Positions 1 through 5,825 of a stretch of 12,122 nt of DNA are shown here, piece by piece. Below the pieces are notes generated by a model. That model was not told the DNA's origin. It saw only the letters and a program-made list of their open reading frames with translations, and ran no database searches. Each line of letters starts with the position of its first letter. Position 1 is the stretch's first letter. The position numbers and the translations under genes were made by a program. The stretch covers positions 4,761,145 to 4,773,266 of the forward strand of contig NZ_CM000745.1 in assembly GCF_000161455.1 (NCBI RefSeq), in the 5' to 3' direction. This DNA is from Bacillus pseudomycoides DSM 12442 (lineage in GTDB: Bacteria; Bacillota; Bacilli; Bacillales; Bacillaceae_G).

Positions 1-1
1 A

Positions 2-499
2 CTTATTAAAGATGAATTTGAAACTAAAATAAACAAACTAAAAAAAATATATGACATACCAAAAGAAATTTTTTCTAAGTATCCACAAGCTGAAATTATT
101 GGCATTGAAAAAAATAAGAAAAATGATGAAGTATTTGTATTTAGAGCACCAATCGGACAGTCTTTTGAGATTAAATTGTATACACGAAGATCCAATTATA
201 ATTATCAAATTCCTACACTTTTTGCAACTCTCCATAACAATTCACCTCAAGAGCCTGACTATATATGGATTGGAGGTATAACGAGTCCGAAAGAAAACAT
301 CGGGAACGGCTCTATTACAATGAAATATCTTATTAAAATGGCTAAAGAAATGAAAGTTTCACACATTTCTGGGTGGCTATCACCAGTAGACGGAGACCAT
401 TTCGATAAATTAGAACATTTTTATAAAAAATTTGGTTTTGAGGTGAACTTTAATTGCGACAGAACAGAAGGCAGTATAAAAATGATATTAGATAACTAA
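2..499 (+). CDS. GNAT-type acetyltransferase, 5'-truncated by window edge
   Basis: The frame is open from base 2 to the TAA at 497-499, giving 165 visible residues; the true start lies left of the window. The first ~45 residues are lysine-rich and probably helical. The C-terminal half carries a GNAT-like signature: a strand reading YIWIGGI, then GNGSITMKYLIKMAKEM (the acetyl-CoA-binding loop and helix, with a degenerate R/Q-x-x-G-x-G/A), and near the end HFYKKFGFEV, the usual motif B of the fold. Such enzymes move an acetyl group from acetyl-CoA to an amine, but the substrate cannot be read from the sequence. An internal TTG at 176 could be mistaken for a start, but the coding frame clearly continues upstream of it and no ribosome binding site precedes it. 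A terminator lies about 145 bases downstream. Fold assignment is fairly secure; the specific function is unknown. Confidence 0.75.
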   Translation, partial: LIKDEFETKINKLKKIYDIPKEIFSKYPQAEIIGIEKNKKNDEVFVFRAPIGQSFEIKLYTRRSNYNYQIPTLFATLHNNSPQEPDYIWIGGITSPKENIGNGSITMKYLIKMAKEMKVSHISGWLSPVDGDHFDKLEHFYKKFGFEVNFNCDRTEGSIKMILDN

Positions 500-560
500 A
501 CCCTAATAATATTTTTTATAGCAACTGATTTTGATAATACCAAAAGAGGGGATAGGATTT

Positions 561-653
561 ATGCAACCTCCCTCATTAATAACTTATCCAATAACTGATT
601 TTGTTAAATATATTGCGAAAGTTTGTCATGAAACTATAGAAATAGAGTCCTGA
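561..653 (+). CDS. possible small ORF, 30 codons
   Basis: An ATG at 561 is preceded by GAGGGG at 546-551, nine bases upstream, which is a good ribosome binding site. The frame runs 30 codons (MQPPSLITYPITDFVKYIAK at the N-terminus) to a TGA at 651-653 that sits inside the left arm of the following terminator hairpin. There is no signal peptide or membrane segment. I do not recognise the peptide. It could be a real small protein, a remnant of a longer gene, or chance. The close fit of ribosome binding site, ORF and terminator is the only support. Confidence 0.28.
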   Translation: MQPPSLITYPITDFVKYIAKVCHETIEIES

Positions 654-677
654 TAACACAGGACTCTTCTTTATTTT
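645..677 (+). terminator. rho-independent terminator
   Basis: An 8-bp perfect stem (GAGTCCTG at 645-652 with CAGGACTC at 659-666) closes a 6-base loop and is followed by a T-rich run (TTCTTTATTTTTA). It fits the end of the plus-strand transcript carrying the acetyltransferase gene. On the minus strand the hairpin is followed by only moderately T-rich sequence, so it may also weakly terminate the 548-aa gene, which converges from the right. Confidence 0.8.
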
Positions 678-718
678 TATTAACATATGATGTTTGTTAG
701 AGATGGTATCTTTAAACT

Positions 719-2365
719 TTAAGCATAAATTTTTTTATTTCTTTCTTTATTATCAGCTTCAGTCACAACACCATTATTCCACTGAGCTTTAATAAATTCA
801 GTCCAATATGCATTATTTCGACGTATTTCTTCATTATTAAAGCTCGCCCTATCTTCAATGTAAGCTGGACTTTCTTCAAATCCAGCTTCCTCTTCTACTT
901 TTTCCTCTAGCAACTCTTCATATGCCTGTAAAGCATCTAAATCTTTTCCATCGCTGTCTCTATTGAAAATTAAACCTTCACCATTTATAGGAGTACCTTC
1001 ATATATCTCTCCTGTAAACTTCTTGATTTGGTTTGATAAATTATAGTTGTTAGTTATTCCATTCCATGGTTTCGAGTATTTATATTCACCCTTAAAGGAT
1101 TGTATGCCGTTAATAAATTCGATACCATTAATTTTAAATCCATTTTTCAAAATACCTACAAATTCTACACTTCCATGCTCATTATAATATGTTCCTTGAC
1201 CATCTATACGTCCACCTTTAAGTTCTCCTTGATATCTAATCTTCTTGTTCTTATGAAATAAGGTTGTAATTCCATTAAGAACCTGACCATCTTTAAATTC
1301 ACCGTTATAAAAATATTGATTATTATCATCAGGTAATTTATATAGAATCCCCTTTTTAATTTCCCAAATTGTAGTATTTGTATCATAAGTAATTTCATAA
1401 CATTCTTTTGTAGAATTATAATATCCATAGATAATTCCTGGAATGAAATGTTCTGAATCGAAACGACCAGTACATTTTATTTTTCCATCCGTATTATAAA
1501 GTTCTCCATCACCTACAAATGGTTCTTTAGTATCTCCTACGAAGAAAAGAACTCCATTTAAATAAGTTTCATAAACAGTTTTTCCGTTTACTACTTTTTC
1601 CATAGGTTTCTCTTTAGAAGAAGCAAATGTTAAACAATAGATCTTTTGTAAAATGATATACAAGTCAATACCGACTAGTTCATCAAATGAAGAAACTTTA
1701 AGCTCACCCAATAATGGAAATGGAATAAAATCAGCGAATACTTCCTTGGATAGTTCATCAAGGTACTCTCTTAATTCCTCATTGGGTTTATCCATTTTAT
1801 GTTCTTCTAATATATTTTGCAAAGCATAAAATTGTTCATATAATTTGTAAACCCTATTCAACTCTTGACTTGTAAGACCATCTCTTAGATTAGCTACATT
1901 TTTAATCCAATCCGCACTAAAATATATTCTATTGGGTTTAGCATCAATTCCTTTTAATACATAACTAGTATATAGATCTCGTAAATTTGAAATCCCTCGT
2001 TGTAGATCATAATAAACAATAAGAGCATTTTCTCTCACCATTTCTTTATCACGGTTGTCCTCCAAATCTCTTAATTGCTGAGAAACCTGTAAGCTTCCCT
2101 TACTTACATTCCACACTAACAAACTAAAAAGTGTTGTGGCGAGTAAGGCATAAATCGCAACTAAAATTGTAAAAACGTAAGAAAGAGATGTTACAGCACT
2201 AGCTGTTTTATTAGGTTCTCCTCGAAGCTCCCACATTTTGAAAAGGGCTTCAAATATATTTCCAAAAATCATATAAGAAGCAAATAGACTAAAGCCAAGT
2301 GGCAATGTAAAAACCCAGAAAATAATTTTCTTCTCTTTCTTAGTAAACTTAATTTCGTTTAGCAT
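719..2365 (-). CDS. two-helix membrane protein with MORN-like repeats
   Basis: The product is 548 aa. The ATG start is set by GGGGGA a few bases upstream on the minus strand. Two hydrophobic helices are visible at about residues 14-38 and 62-86, followed by a charged, probably helical region (~95-215). From about 265 to 470 there is a repetitive beta-rich region with MORN-like units of the pattern Y/F-x-G-x-x-x-x-G-x-x-x-x-G (for example YNGEFKDGQVLNG, YQGELKGGRIDGQG, FVGILKNGFKING, FTGEIYEGTPINGEG). The C-terminus is acidic (LLEEKVEEEAGFEE) and likely helical. The likely topology is an N-terminal hairpin in the membrane with a large cytosolic part. MORN repeats are protein or lipid contact modules and no catalytic motif is visible. 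The gene stands alone, divergent from the HEPN-like gene. It is possibly a membrane effector or sensor of the neighbouring accessory block; that role is inference, and the specific family is not recognised. Confidence 0.85.
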   Translation of the reverse strand: MLNEIKFTKKEKKIIFWVFTLPLGFSLFASYMIFGNIFEALFKMWELRGEPNKTASAVTSLSYVFTILVAIYALLATTLFSLLVWNVSKGSLQVSQQLRDLEDNRDKEMVRENALIVYYDLQRGISNLRDLYTSYVLKGIDAKPNRIYFSADWIKNVANLRDGLTSQELNRVYKLYEQFYALQNILEEHKMDKPNEELREYLDELSKEVFADFIPFPLLGELKVSSFDELVGIDLYIILQKIYCLTFASSKEKPMEKVVNGKTVYETYLNGVLFFVGDTKEPFVGDGELYNTDGKIKCTGRFDSEHFIPGIIYGYYNSTKECYEITYDTNTTIWEIKKGILYKLPDDNNQYFYNGEFKDGQVLNGITTLFHKNKKIRYQGELKGGRIDGQGTYYNEHGSVEFVGILKNGFKINGIEFINGIQSFKGEYKYSKPWNGITNNYNLSNQIKKFTGEIYEGTPINGEGLIFNRDSDGKDLDALQAYEELLEEKVEEEAGFEESPAYIEDRASFNNEEIRRNNAYWTEFIKAQWNNGVVTEADNKERNKKIYA

Positions 2366-2440
2366 GGCACTTCCCCCGGAAAATTACTTGTGTATTGCGT
2401 TCAACTAACATATACAATACTCTTCATTAAAGCACAGGAA

Positions 2441-2472
2441 AAGGTCTGCAAAGACAAGCAGACCTTATTATA
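2441..2472 (-). promoter_or_regulatory. candidate promoter -10 and overlapping dyad of the MORN gene
   Basis: On the minus strand a perfect TATAAT (plus-strand 2467-2472) lies about 100 bases before the MORN gene start. Directly abutting it is a 9-bp perfect dyad, AAGGTCTGC at 2441-2449 and GCAGACCTT at 2458-2466, with an 8-base spacer. The dyad would span the predicted transcription start, as an operator would. Alternatively it is a terminator for minus-strand transcription arriving from the right, since TTTTCC follows it on that strand. No convincing -35 box is seen at 17 bases. Confidence 0.35.
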
Positions 2473-2571
2473 GCTGAAATATTCTATGCATATAAAATAT
2501 TGCATTTATTAGTTATACTTCCTTATTTTATGGTATTTCTTGTAAAGACACAATTCTAAGGGTGAGTTTAA

Positions 2572-2631
2572 ATGCTTAATTATTTTCAACTTTATTTAAT
2601 ATATCTATCTCACATTCAAGTTCAAAAGTAA
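2572..2631 (+). CDS. possible 19-codon ORF
   Basis: An ATG at 2572 follows AAGGGTGA (2558-2565) with a 6-base spacer, a good ribosome binding site. The frame encodes MLNYFQLYLIYLSHIQVQK and stops at 2629-2631. It is mildly hydrophobic, like some leader peptides or small membrane peptides, but nothing else supports it; chance is quite possible in sequence this AT-rich. Confidence 0.15.
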   Translation: MLNYFQLYLIYLSHIQVQK

Positions 2632-2736
2632 GTATATAACCCAAAATTACATGAATCTCGGCTGTACCCCTTGTCTCTATTATTTTGATAAGCAATGATC
2701 AAAATGAACTACAGTTACTGTGTGATGATTTATATA

Positions 2737-2783
2737 GGGTGTTTTTGCCCATCCCCCTTTTCGAGGGATGGGCAAAAACACCC
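2737..2783. repeat. 19-bp perfect inverted repeat
   Basis: The left arm at 2737-2755 (GGGTGTTTTTGCCCATCCC) is exactly complementary to the right arm at 2765-2783, with a 9-base loop. No T-run follows on either strand, so a simple terminator is not well supported. The hexamer ATTTAT occurs on both sides (2728-2733 and 2784-2789), which could be a short target duplication of a miniature element or coincidence in AT-rich DNA. Confidence 0.75.
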
Positions 2784-2827
2784 ATTTATCAATATCAATT
2801 GCTAAAATTATTATGATAAAATCAATT

Positions 2828-2833
2828 TATAAT
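2828..2833 (+). promoter_or_regulatory. candidate -10 box of the HEPN-like gene
   Basis: A perfect TATAAT lies 37 bases before the TTG start. The region where a -35 box should be (about 2804-2811) is AAAATTAT, a poor match to TTGACA, so this is only a partial promoter signal. Confidence 0.3.
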
Positions 2834-2870
2834 AATATCCTATAAAGATACCGTATGGAGAGTGAATTAA

Positions 2871-4082
2871 TTGCTAAATAATATCCTTAATCCATCTATT
2901 TTAGAAAACTTTTCACAAATCATTAGTGACCACGATGATTTTTTAATAAAAAAATATAGTAATTTCAAGGGTAAGAAAAAAATTAGTGTAATCTTCTCAG
3001 CAAGGGATTGGTTACATAGTATAGTACATGGTCTACCTAACATTGACCTTACTCATCCTAATCAAGATACTCAGTCTTTAAATGTTTTTCAGTTTGTATG
3101 TACAATTGATTTATTGACAGAAGCCATTCAACAACTTTATAGAGTTCTTTATGATAAAATAAATTATCCACTTTCTCAAGACAAAACAGTATTCAACAAA
3201 AACATTTCAGATGATCAGTATTTTACACATATTAGAGCTGTTTTTGGTGCTCATCCAGTTAACTTGAAAAGTTATGATGGAAACTCTAATGGTAATACTC
3301 AATACTTTGCTTCATGGTCTAGTAGTCATGGTGCAGGTGATTTTAGTGTTTATCTTTACAGTAACGACCCTAAGGAAAGCGATAAAGAATTCTCTATTTC
3401 CTTTGACTTACTAATAAAGTATGCTCAAAAACGTTATCACTACCTCGAGGAAATAAGTAAAGAAATCCAACGCCAACAAATAGAATTCAATAACCTCTGG
3501 ATAAAAACACCTATTGAAAAGAATAAAGAGCCGCTTGAACAACTTTATATATTAAAAACAGAAAATGAAAATAGATTCGGTAACAGTGGTTATAAATATG
3601 AAATTGGAACATTAATAGATCTTTTTAGTGCACCTAGAAATTTTCCTAAGGATTTTGAAATATATGATAGATTTCTTAGCAGTTTAAAAGAATCTATTAA
3701 CGATATTTATTACAACTTACAAAACATGCAAATTTTAGACTTAAGTATATATCCTGTTCCGGAGTACTCAGGGATAAAGAGCCTTAGGAATTTTTTTTAC
3801 GATATACAAAAACTAAATGAATATCTCATTAAAGAAGCTGACTTGAATAACAATTTGAATTATGTAGAAATAAATATAGCCGATCATATAAAACGACTAA
3901 TTTTAGCAAACATTTTACCTGATTATGCTGTAAAAGAGTTGGATAGAAGAGATTTATTACTTATATTGTATACTTGCTTGGTAGAAAATGGAGCAAATAT
4001 TATAAGGGAAACTTCCTCTGAACAAGAGGCATTCCCCGCTGATATAGAAATTATATTTATTGATGATTTAGATGCAGAGTGA
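2871..4082 (+). CDS. uncharacterised protein with HEPN-like R-x5-H motif
   Basis: The product is 403 aa, starting at TTG 2871 with GGAG at 2857-2860 ten bases upstream. The nearby ATG at 2855 is out of frame and stops at once. The N-terminal 130 residues look helical (DLLTEAIQQLYRVLYDKI at about 80-97). They lead to YFTHIRAVFGAHPVNL (117-132), where R122 and H128 make an R-x5-H motif of the HEPN ribonuclease type. A conserved-looking stretch follows, with SWSSSHGAGDFSVYLY (149-163) and a long helix (~176-205). The C-terminal half (~210-403) is helical and acidic, ending in DIEIIFIDDLDAE. HEPN proteins are typically RNA-cleaving toxins or abortive-infection effectors; here that is inferred from one motif plus predicted helical context. 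No paired antitoxin gene is adjacent. The gene is monocistronic by spacing: the next gene begins 292 bases later, after a long palindrome. I do not recognise the family by name. Confidence 0.8.
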   Translation: MLNNILNPSILENFSQIISDHDDFLIKKYSNFKGKKKISVIFSARDWLHSIVHGLPNIDLTHPNQDTQSLNVFQFVCTIDLLTEAIQQLYRVLYDKINYPLSQDKTVFNKNISDDQYFTHIRAVFGAHPVNLKSYDGNSNGNTQYFASWSSSHGAGDFSVYLYSNDPKESDKEFSISFDLLIKYAQKRYHYLEEISKEIQRQQIEFNNLWIKTPIEKNKEPLEQLYILKTENENRFGNSGYKYEIGTLIDLFSAPRNFPKDFEIYDRFLSSLKESINDIYYNLQNMQILDLSIYPVPEYSGIKSLRNFFYDIQKLNEYLIKEADLNNNLNYVEINIADHIKRLILANILPDYAVKELDRRDLLLILYTCLVENGANIIRETSSEQEAFPADIEIIFIDDLDAE

Positions 4083-4147
4083 CTACAATATACTTATTGA
4101 TCAACTCTCTTTGTACTATTTCAATTAAGAATGTAAAAATAATAAAT

Positions 4148-4181
4148 AGCACGTACAATCTTTATAAAGATTGTACGTGCT
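4148..4181. terminator. 34-base perfect palindrome, probable terminator hairpin
   Basis: Bases 4148-4164 (AGCACGTACAATCTTTA) are exactly complementary to 4165-4181, with the centre at 4164/4165; it would fold as a ~15-bp stem with a small AT loop. It lies 66 bases after the HEPN-like stop codon. The following plus-strand bases (TAAAGAATC) are not T-rich, whereas on the minus strand the hairpin is followed by ATTTATTATTTTT. It therefore resembles a terminator better on the minus strand, though it most plausibly protects the end of the plus-strand gene. Confidence 0.55.
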
Positions 4182-4374
4182 TAAAGAATCTCCAAAAATT
4201 AATAATGTTTTTTTACACCACCTACCCATTAAATACATGACTTTTATATTAATATTGGACTCTTATTACTATCTCCAAGGAAGTTATGAATGAACTAATA
4301 TTAAAACCATTAATTTCATTTTTTATGATAAGATTATTTCCCTAAAGATAACAGGAAGGATTTGTTACTTTAAC

Positions 4375-5262
4375 ATGGCAGAAAAAAAAGATTTTGTAAA
4401 AAAACAGCATTATATCCCTCAGTTCTCTATAAAACCATTTGAAATTACTGAGGGTTATTGTCGCACAGTAATTTTAAAAACGACTCCTTTTAAAATTACG
4501 AAAATGAGTACCAGAAATATTATGCAAGAAAATGATTTATATGAAGTAAAGGATCTTGACGGAGAATATGTAAATAGAAATGAAATAGAGGACATTTATA
4601 GTGAAATTGAAAATTCAATAGCACATAGTTTTCATGAATTTGTTCCCCTACTAGCATCTGATGAAGTAGATGTTGAGTTCAAAAAGAAATTTGCGACAAT
4701 AGAATGGCAAAGGAACGAGACTAATCTACTTGAACATTTAATTTTCACATTGATTCGCAGTCCTCATTTAAAGAATTTGGTTTATGACAATAAGGAAACT
4801 CCTGATTTTATGAAACCAATATTCTATCGTCTTATGACCACTACTCGAGAAAATGCTGTAAAACTTGCTAAGAACCTTCTTAAAGGAGAGGGATTGGAGA
4901 TAGCCTTGCATTCTTTAAAAACAAGTCCAGAAGGTGGGATTCCAGAATTATACAAACATCTAATGAATAATTTTCAATTACGAATTTACAAAACTCGAGG
5001 AGAGAAAAAATTTTTTCTTTCTGATAGACCTATTCTAGTCAACAAATTTGAAGAAGCTGATTATGTACTTCCTATTTCGCCTACTATCTGTATAGGTGCA
5101 ACCCTCTTTGAAGGTGAGTTTTCTCCATACAACCAAATTACATATTTGTCGGATGTTGATGTTAACAGAATTAACAAGAGGATTATAGAAAATACAGAAA
5201 AAATGTTGATTATTCAAAGTGATGCAGATCTAGAGTTTGTGAAAGAATGGGGAAAAATATAA
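4375..5262 (+). CDS. DUF4238 family protein
   Basis: The product is 295 aa and starts at ATG 4375; AGGAAGGA at 4353-4360 is the ribosome binding site, at a rather long spacing of 14 bases. The DUF4238 hallmarks are present: KKQHYIPQFSIKPF at residues 9-22 (the family's N-terminal HYVPQFYLRxF-like motif), a central helical region with LIFTLIRSPHLK (122-133), FFLSDRPILV (213-222) and LPISP (232-236). DUF4238 proteins are intracellular and of no firmly established biochemical role. They occur in accessory regions near phage-defence and toxin genes, so a defence link here is inference. There is no signal peptide or membrane segment. No terminator follows directly: an IS66 left end begins 65 bases after the stop, and the next T-tailed hairpin is at 5694. 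The family call is fairly sure; the function is unknown. Confidence 0.85.
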   Translation: MAEKKDFVKKQHYIPQFSIKPFEITEGYCRTVILKTTPFKITKMSTRNIMQENDLYEVKDLDGEYVNRNEIEDIYSEIENSIAHSFHEFVPLLASDEVDVEFKKKFATIEWQRNETNLLEHLIFTLIRSPHLKNLVYDNKETPDFMKPIFYRLMTTTRENAVKLAKNLLKGEGLEIALHSLKTSPEGGIPELYKHLMNNFQLRIYKTRGEKKFFLSDRPILVNKFEEADYVLPISPTICIGATLFEGEFSPYNQITYLSDVDVNRINKRIIENTEKMLIIQSDADLEFVKEWGKI

Positions 5263-5327
5263 AAAGCATTATATAAGACAAAAAACTTAAAAGAACATTC
5301 TAATCGAGGTCGCACTACACTTTAAAA

Positions 5328-5487
5328 GTAAGCGTCAAATATTCCCCACCTACTATTTGTAAATAACCCATGAGATAATCTCCTTACATACTATATGTGG
5401 AGGTTTTTTATGGAAAGACACCGATTAAAGAAAGAATGGGAAACTTATATTCAAGACTATAAAAACAGTGGATTATCAGGTGTTAGC
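5328..5487 (+). mobile_element. IS66-family element, left-end remnant
   Basis: The segment begins at 5328 with GTAAGCGTCAAATATTCCCC, whose GTAAGCG start is typical of IS66 terminal inverted repeats. An 82-base leader, a GGAGG ribosome binding site (5399-5403) and the first codons of the accessory gene tnpA follow. Homology stops abruptly at about 5485-5490, where an unrelated transposase fragment in the opposite orientation begins. The rest of the element (tnpB, tnpC and the right end) is absent from the window. The junction position is approximate. Confidence 0.65.
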
Positions 5488-5601
5488 TTAGAGCCAATCA
5501 TACTCTCTACCTTTGTTTTCACAACACGCCCCATACAAGCAACCTTGGAGACAGTTGCTTTCGTGCGGTCTCTTGCAACAAGCACACAGACATGTTCGTG
5601 A
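5410..5601 (+). pseudogene. truncated IS66 tnpA fused to foreign sequence
   Basis: The authentic start is ATG 5410, six bases after GGAGG; an in-frame ATG at 5395 overlaps that site and is unlikely to be used. The first ~26 residues, including RLKKEWETYIQDYKNSGLSG, match the start of IS66 TnpA-like accessory proteins. After GVS the reading frame enters the antisense strand of an IS1595-type transposase and continues 38 codons of nonsense to a TGA at 5599-5601. The normal TnpA continues with a W-C-x-x-x-x-L helix-turn-helix region that is lost here, so the product cannot be functional. Confidence 0.7.
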
Positions 5602-5660
5602 CTAATCCCTCTGTGCTTAAACTTCCCACCACGGTTACCTTGTGTTGAATGACAAAAAAG
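5488..5660 (-). pseudogene. IS1595-type transposase, internal fragment
   Basis: Read on the minus strand, about 5655 to 5488 gives an open frame containing GGKFKHRGISHEHVCVLVAR, then DRTKATVSKVACMGRVVKTK and VESMIGSKL. This matches the GGKxxKRGISxEQVCVLVARDR region of the DDE domain in IS1595-family (ISXO2-like) transposases. The N-terminal zinc-ribbon part and the C-terminal catalytic part are missing, and neither IS end is visible. It is a fossil fragment placed head-on against the IS66 remnant. Boundaries are approximate, and the assignment rests on motif memory, not alignment. Confidence 0.62.
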
Positions 5661-5693
5661 TAGGGAACTAATTTAAAAAGTTTGATTAAGTAA

Positions 5694-5726
5694 GACTCAA
5701 TCCTATTTCGGGATTGGGTCTTTTTT
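5694..5726 (+). terminator. rho-independent terminator after the IS scar
   Basis: A 10-bp stem (GACTCAATCC at 5694-5703 with GGATTGGGTC at 5711-5720, one G-T pair) closes a 7-base loop and is followed by six T residues (5721-5726). It is a strong plus-strand terminator with no intact gene immediately before it. It may be the original terminator of the DUF4238 gene, displaced by the insertion, or it may insulate the OLD gene from IS transcription. Confidence 0.85.
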
Positions 5727-5760
5727 ATAAATTAATATGAGTTGTCTCTTTTGATATTTT

Positions 5761-5789
5761 TTTATATTTATTCTAATATTTGCTATTAT
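5761..5789 (+). promoter_or_regulatory. candidate promoter of the OLD-family gene
   Basis: TTTATA at 5761-5766 (4 of 6 bases to the -35 consensus) is followed after 17 bases by TATTAT at 5784-5789 (5 of 6 to -10). The -10 box forms the left edge of the AT palindrome at 5784-5809. The region is nearly all A and T, so other combinations are possible. Confidence 0.35.
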
Positions 5790-5809
5790 TAATTTATAAA
5801 TTAATAATA
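5784..5809. promoter_or_regulatory. 26-base perfect AT palindrome, candidate operator
   Basis: Bases 5784-5796 (TATTATTAATTTA) are exactly complementary to 5797-5809 with no spacer. It lies two bases before the GGAGG ribosome binding site and overlaps the best -10 candidate, exactly where a repressor dyad would sit. As RNA it could also form a weak hairpin next to the ribosome binding site. Composition alone favours chance AT palindromes, but 26 exact bases is long. Confidence 0.45.
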
Positions 5810-5825
5810 CTGGAGGAATTAGTAA

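Larger units (their letters stand above)
2366..2870. other. 505-base divergent intergenic region
   Basis: This separates the minus-strand MORN protein gene from the plus-strand HEPN-like gene. It holds a 9-bp dyad at 2441-2466, a TATAAT box on the minus strand at 2467-2472, a possible 19-codon ORF at 2572, a 7-bp inverted repeat TTTTGAT/ATCAAAA around 2684-2705, the 19-bp perfect inverted repeat at 2737-2783, and a TATAAT box on the plus strand at 2828-2833. No longer gene is visible. Confidence 0.7.

Noticed and set aside
176..499. A complete 107-aa protein starting at TTG 176.
   Set aside because: The frame is open to base 2, with coding-like sequence and no ribosome binding site before 176; the gene is truncated by the window.
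4286..4345. A 19-codon hydrophobic ORF (MNELILKPLISFFMIRLFP) before the DUF4238 gene, resembling a small type I toxin or leader peptide.
   Set aside because: The nearest purine-rich site (AAGGAAG) is only two bases from the ATG, too close for initiation, and no antisense RNA or terminator signal accompanies it.
2871..5262. A two-gene toxin-antitoxin operon of the HEPN-like and DUF4238 genes.
   Set aside because: The genes are 292 bases apart with a long palindrome between them, and neither resembles a known antitoxin (no MNT or small DNA-binding partner).
5395..5601. A genuine 68-aa gene.
   Set aside because: The first third is the start of an IS66 tnpA, and the rest is the antisense of an IS1595-type transposase.
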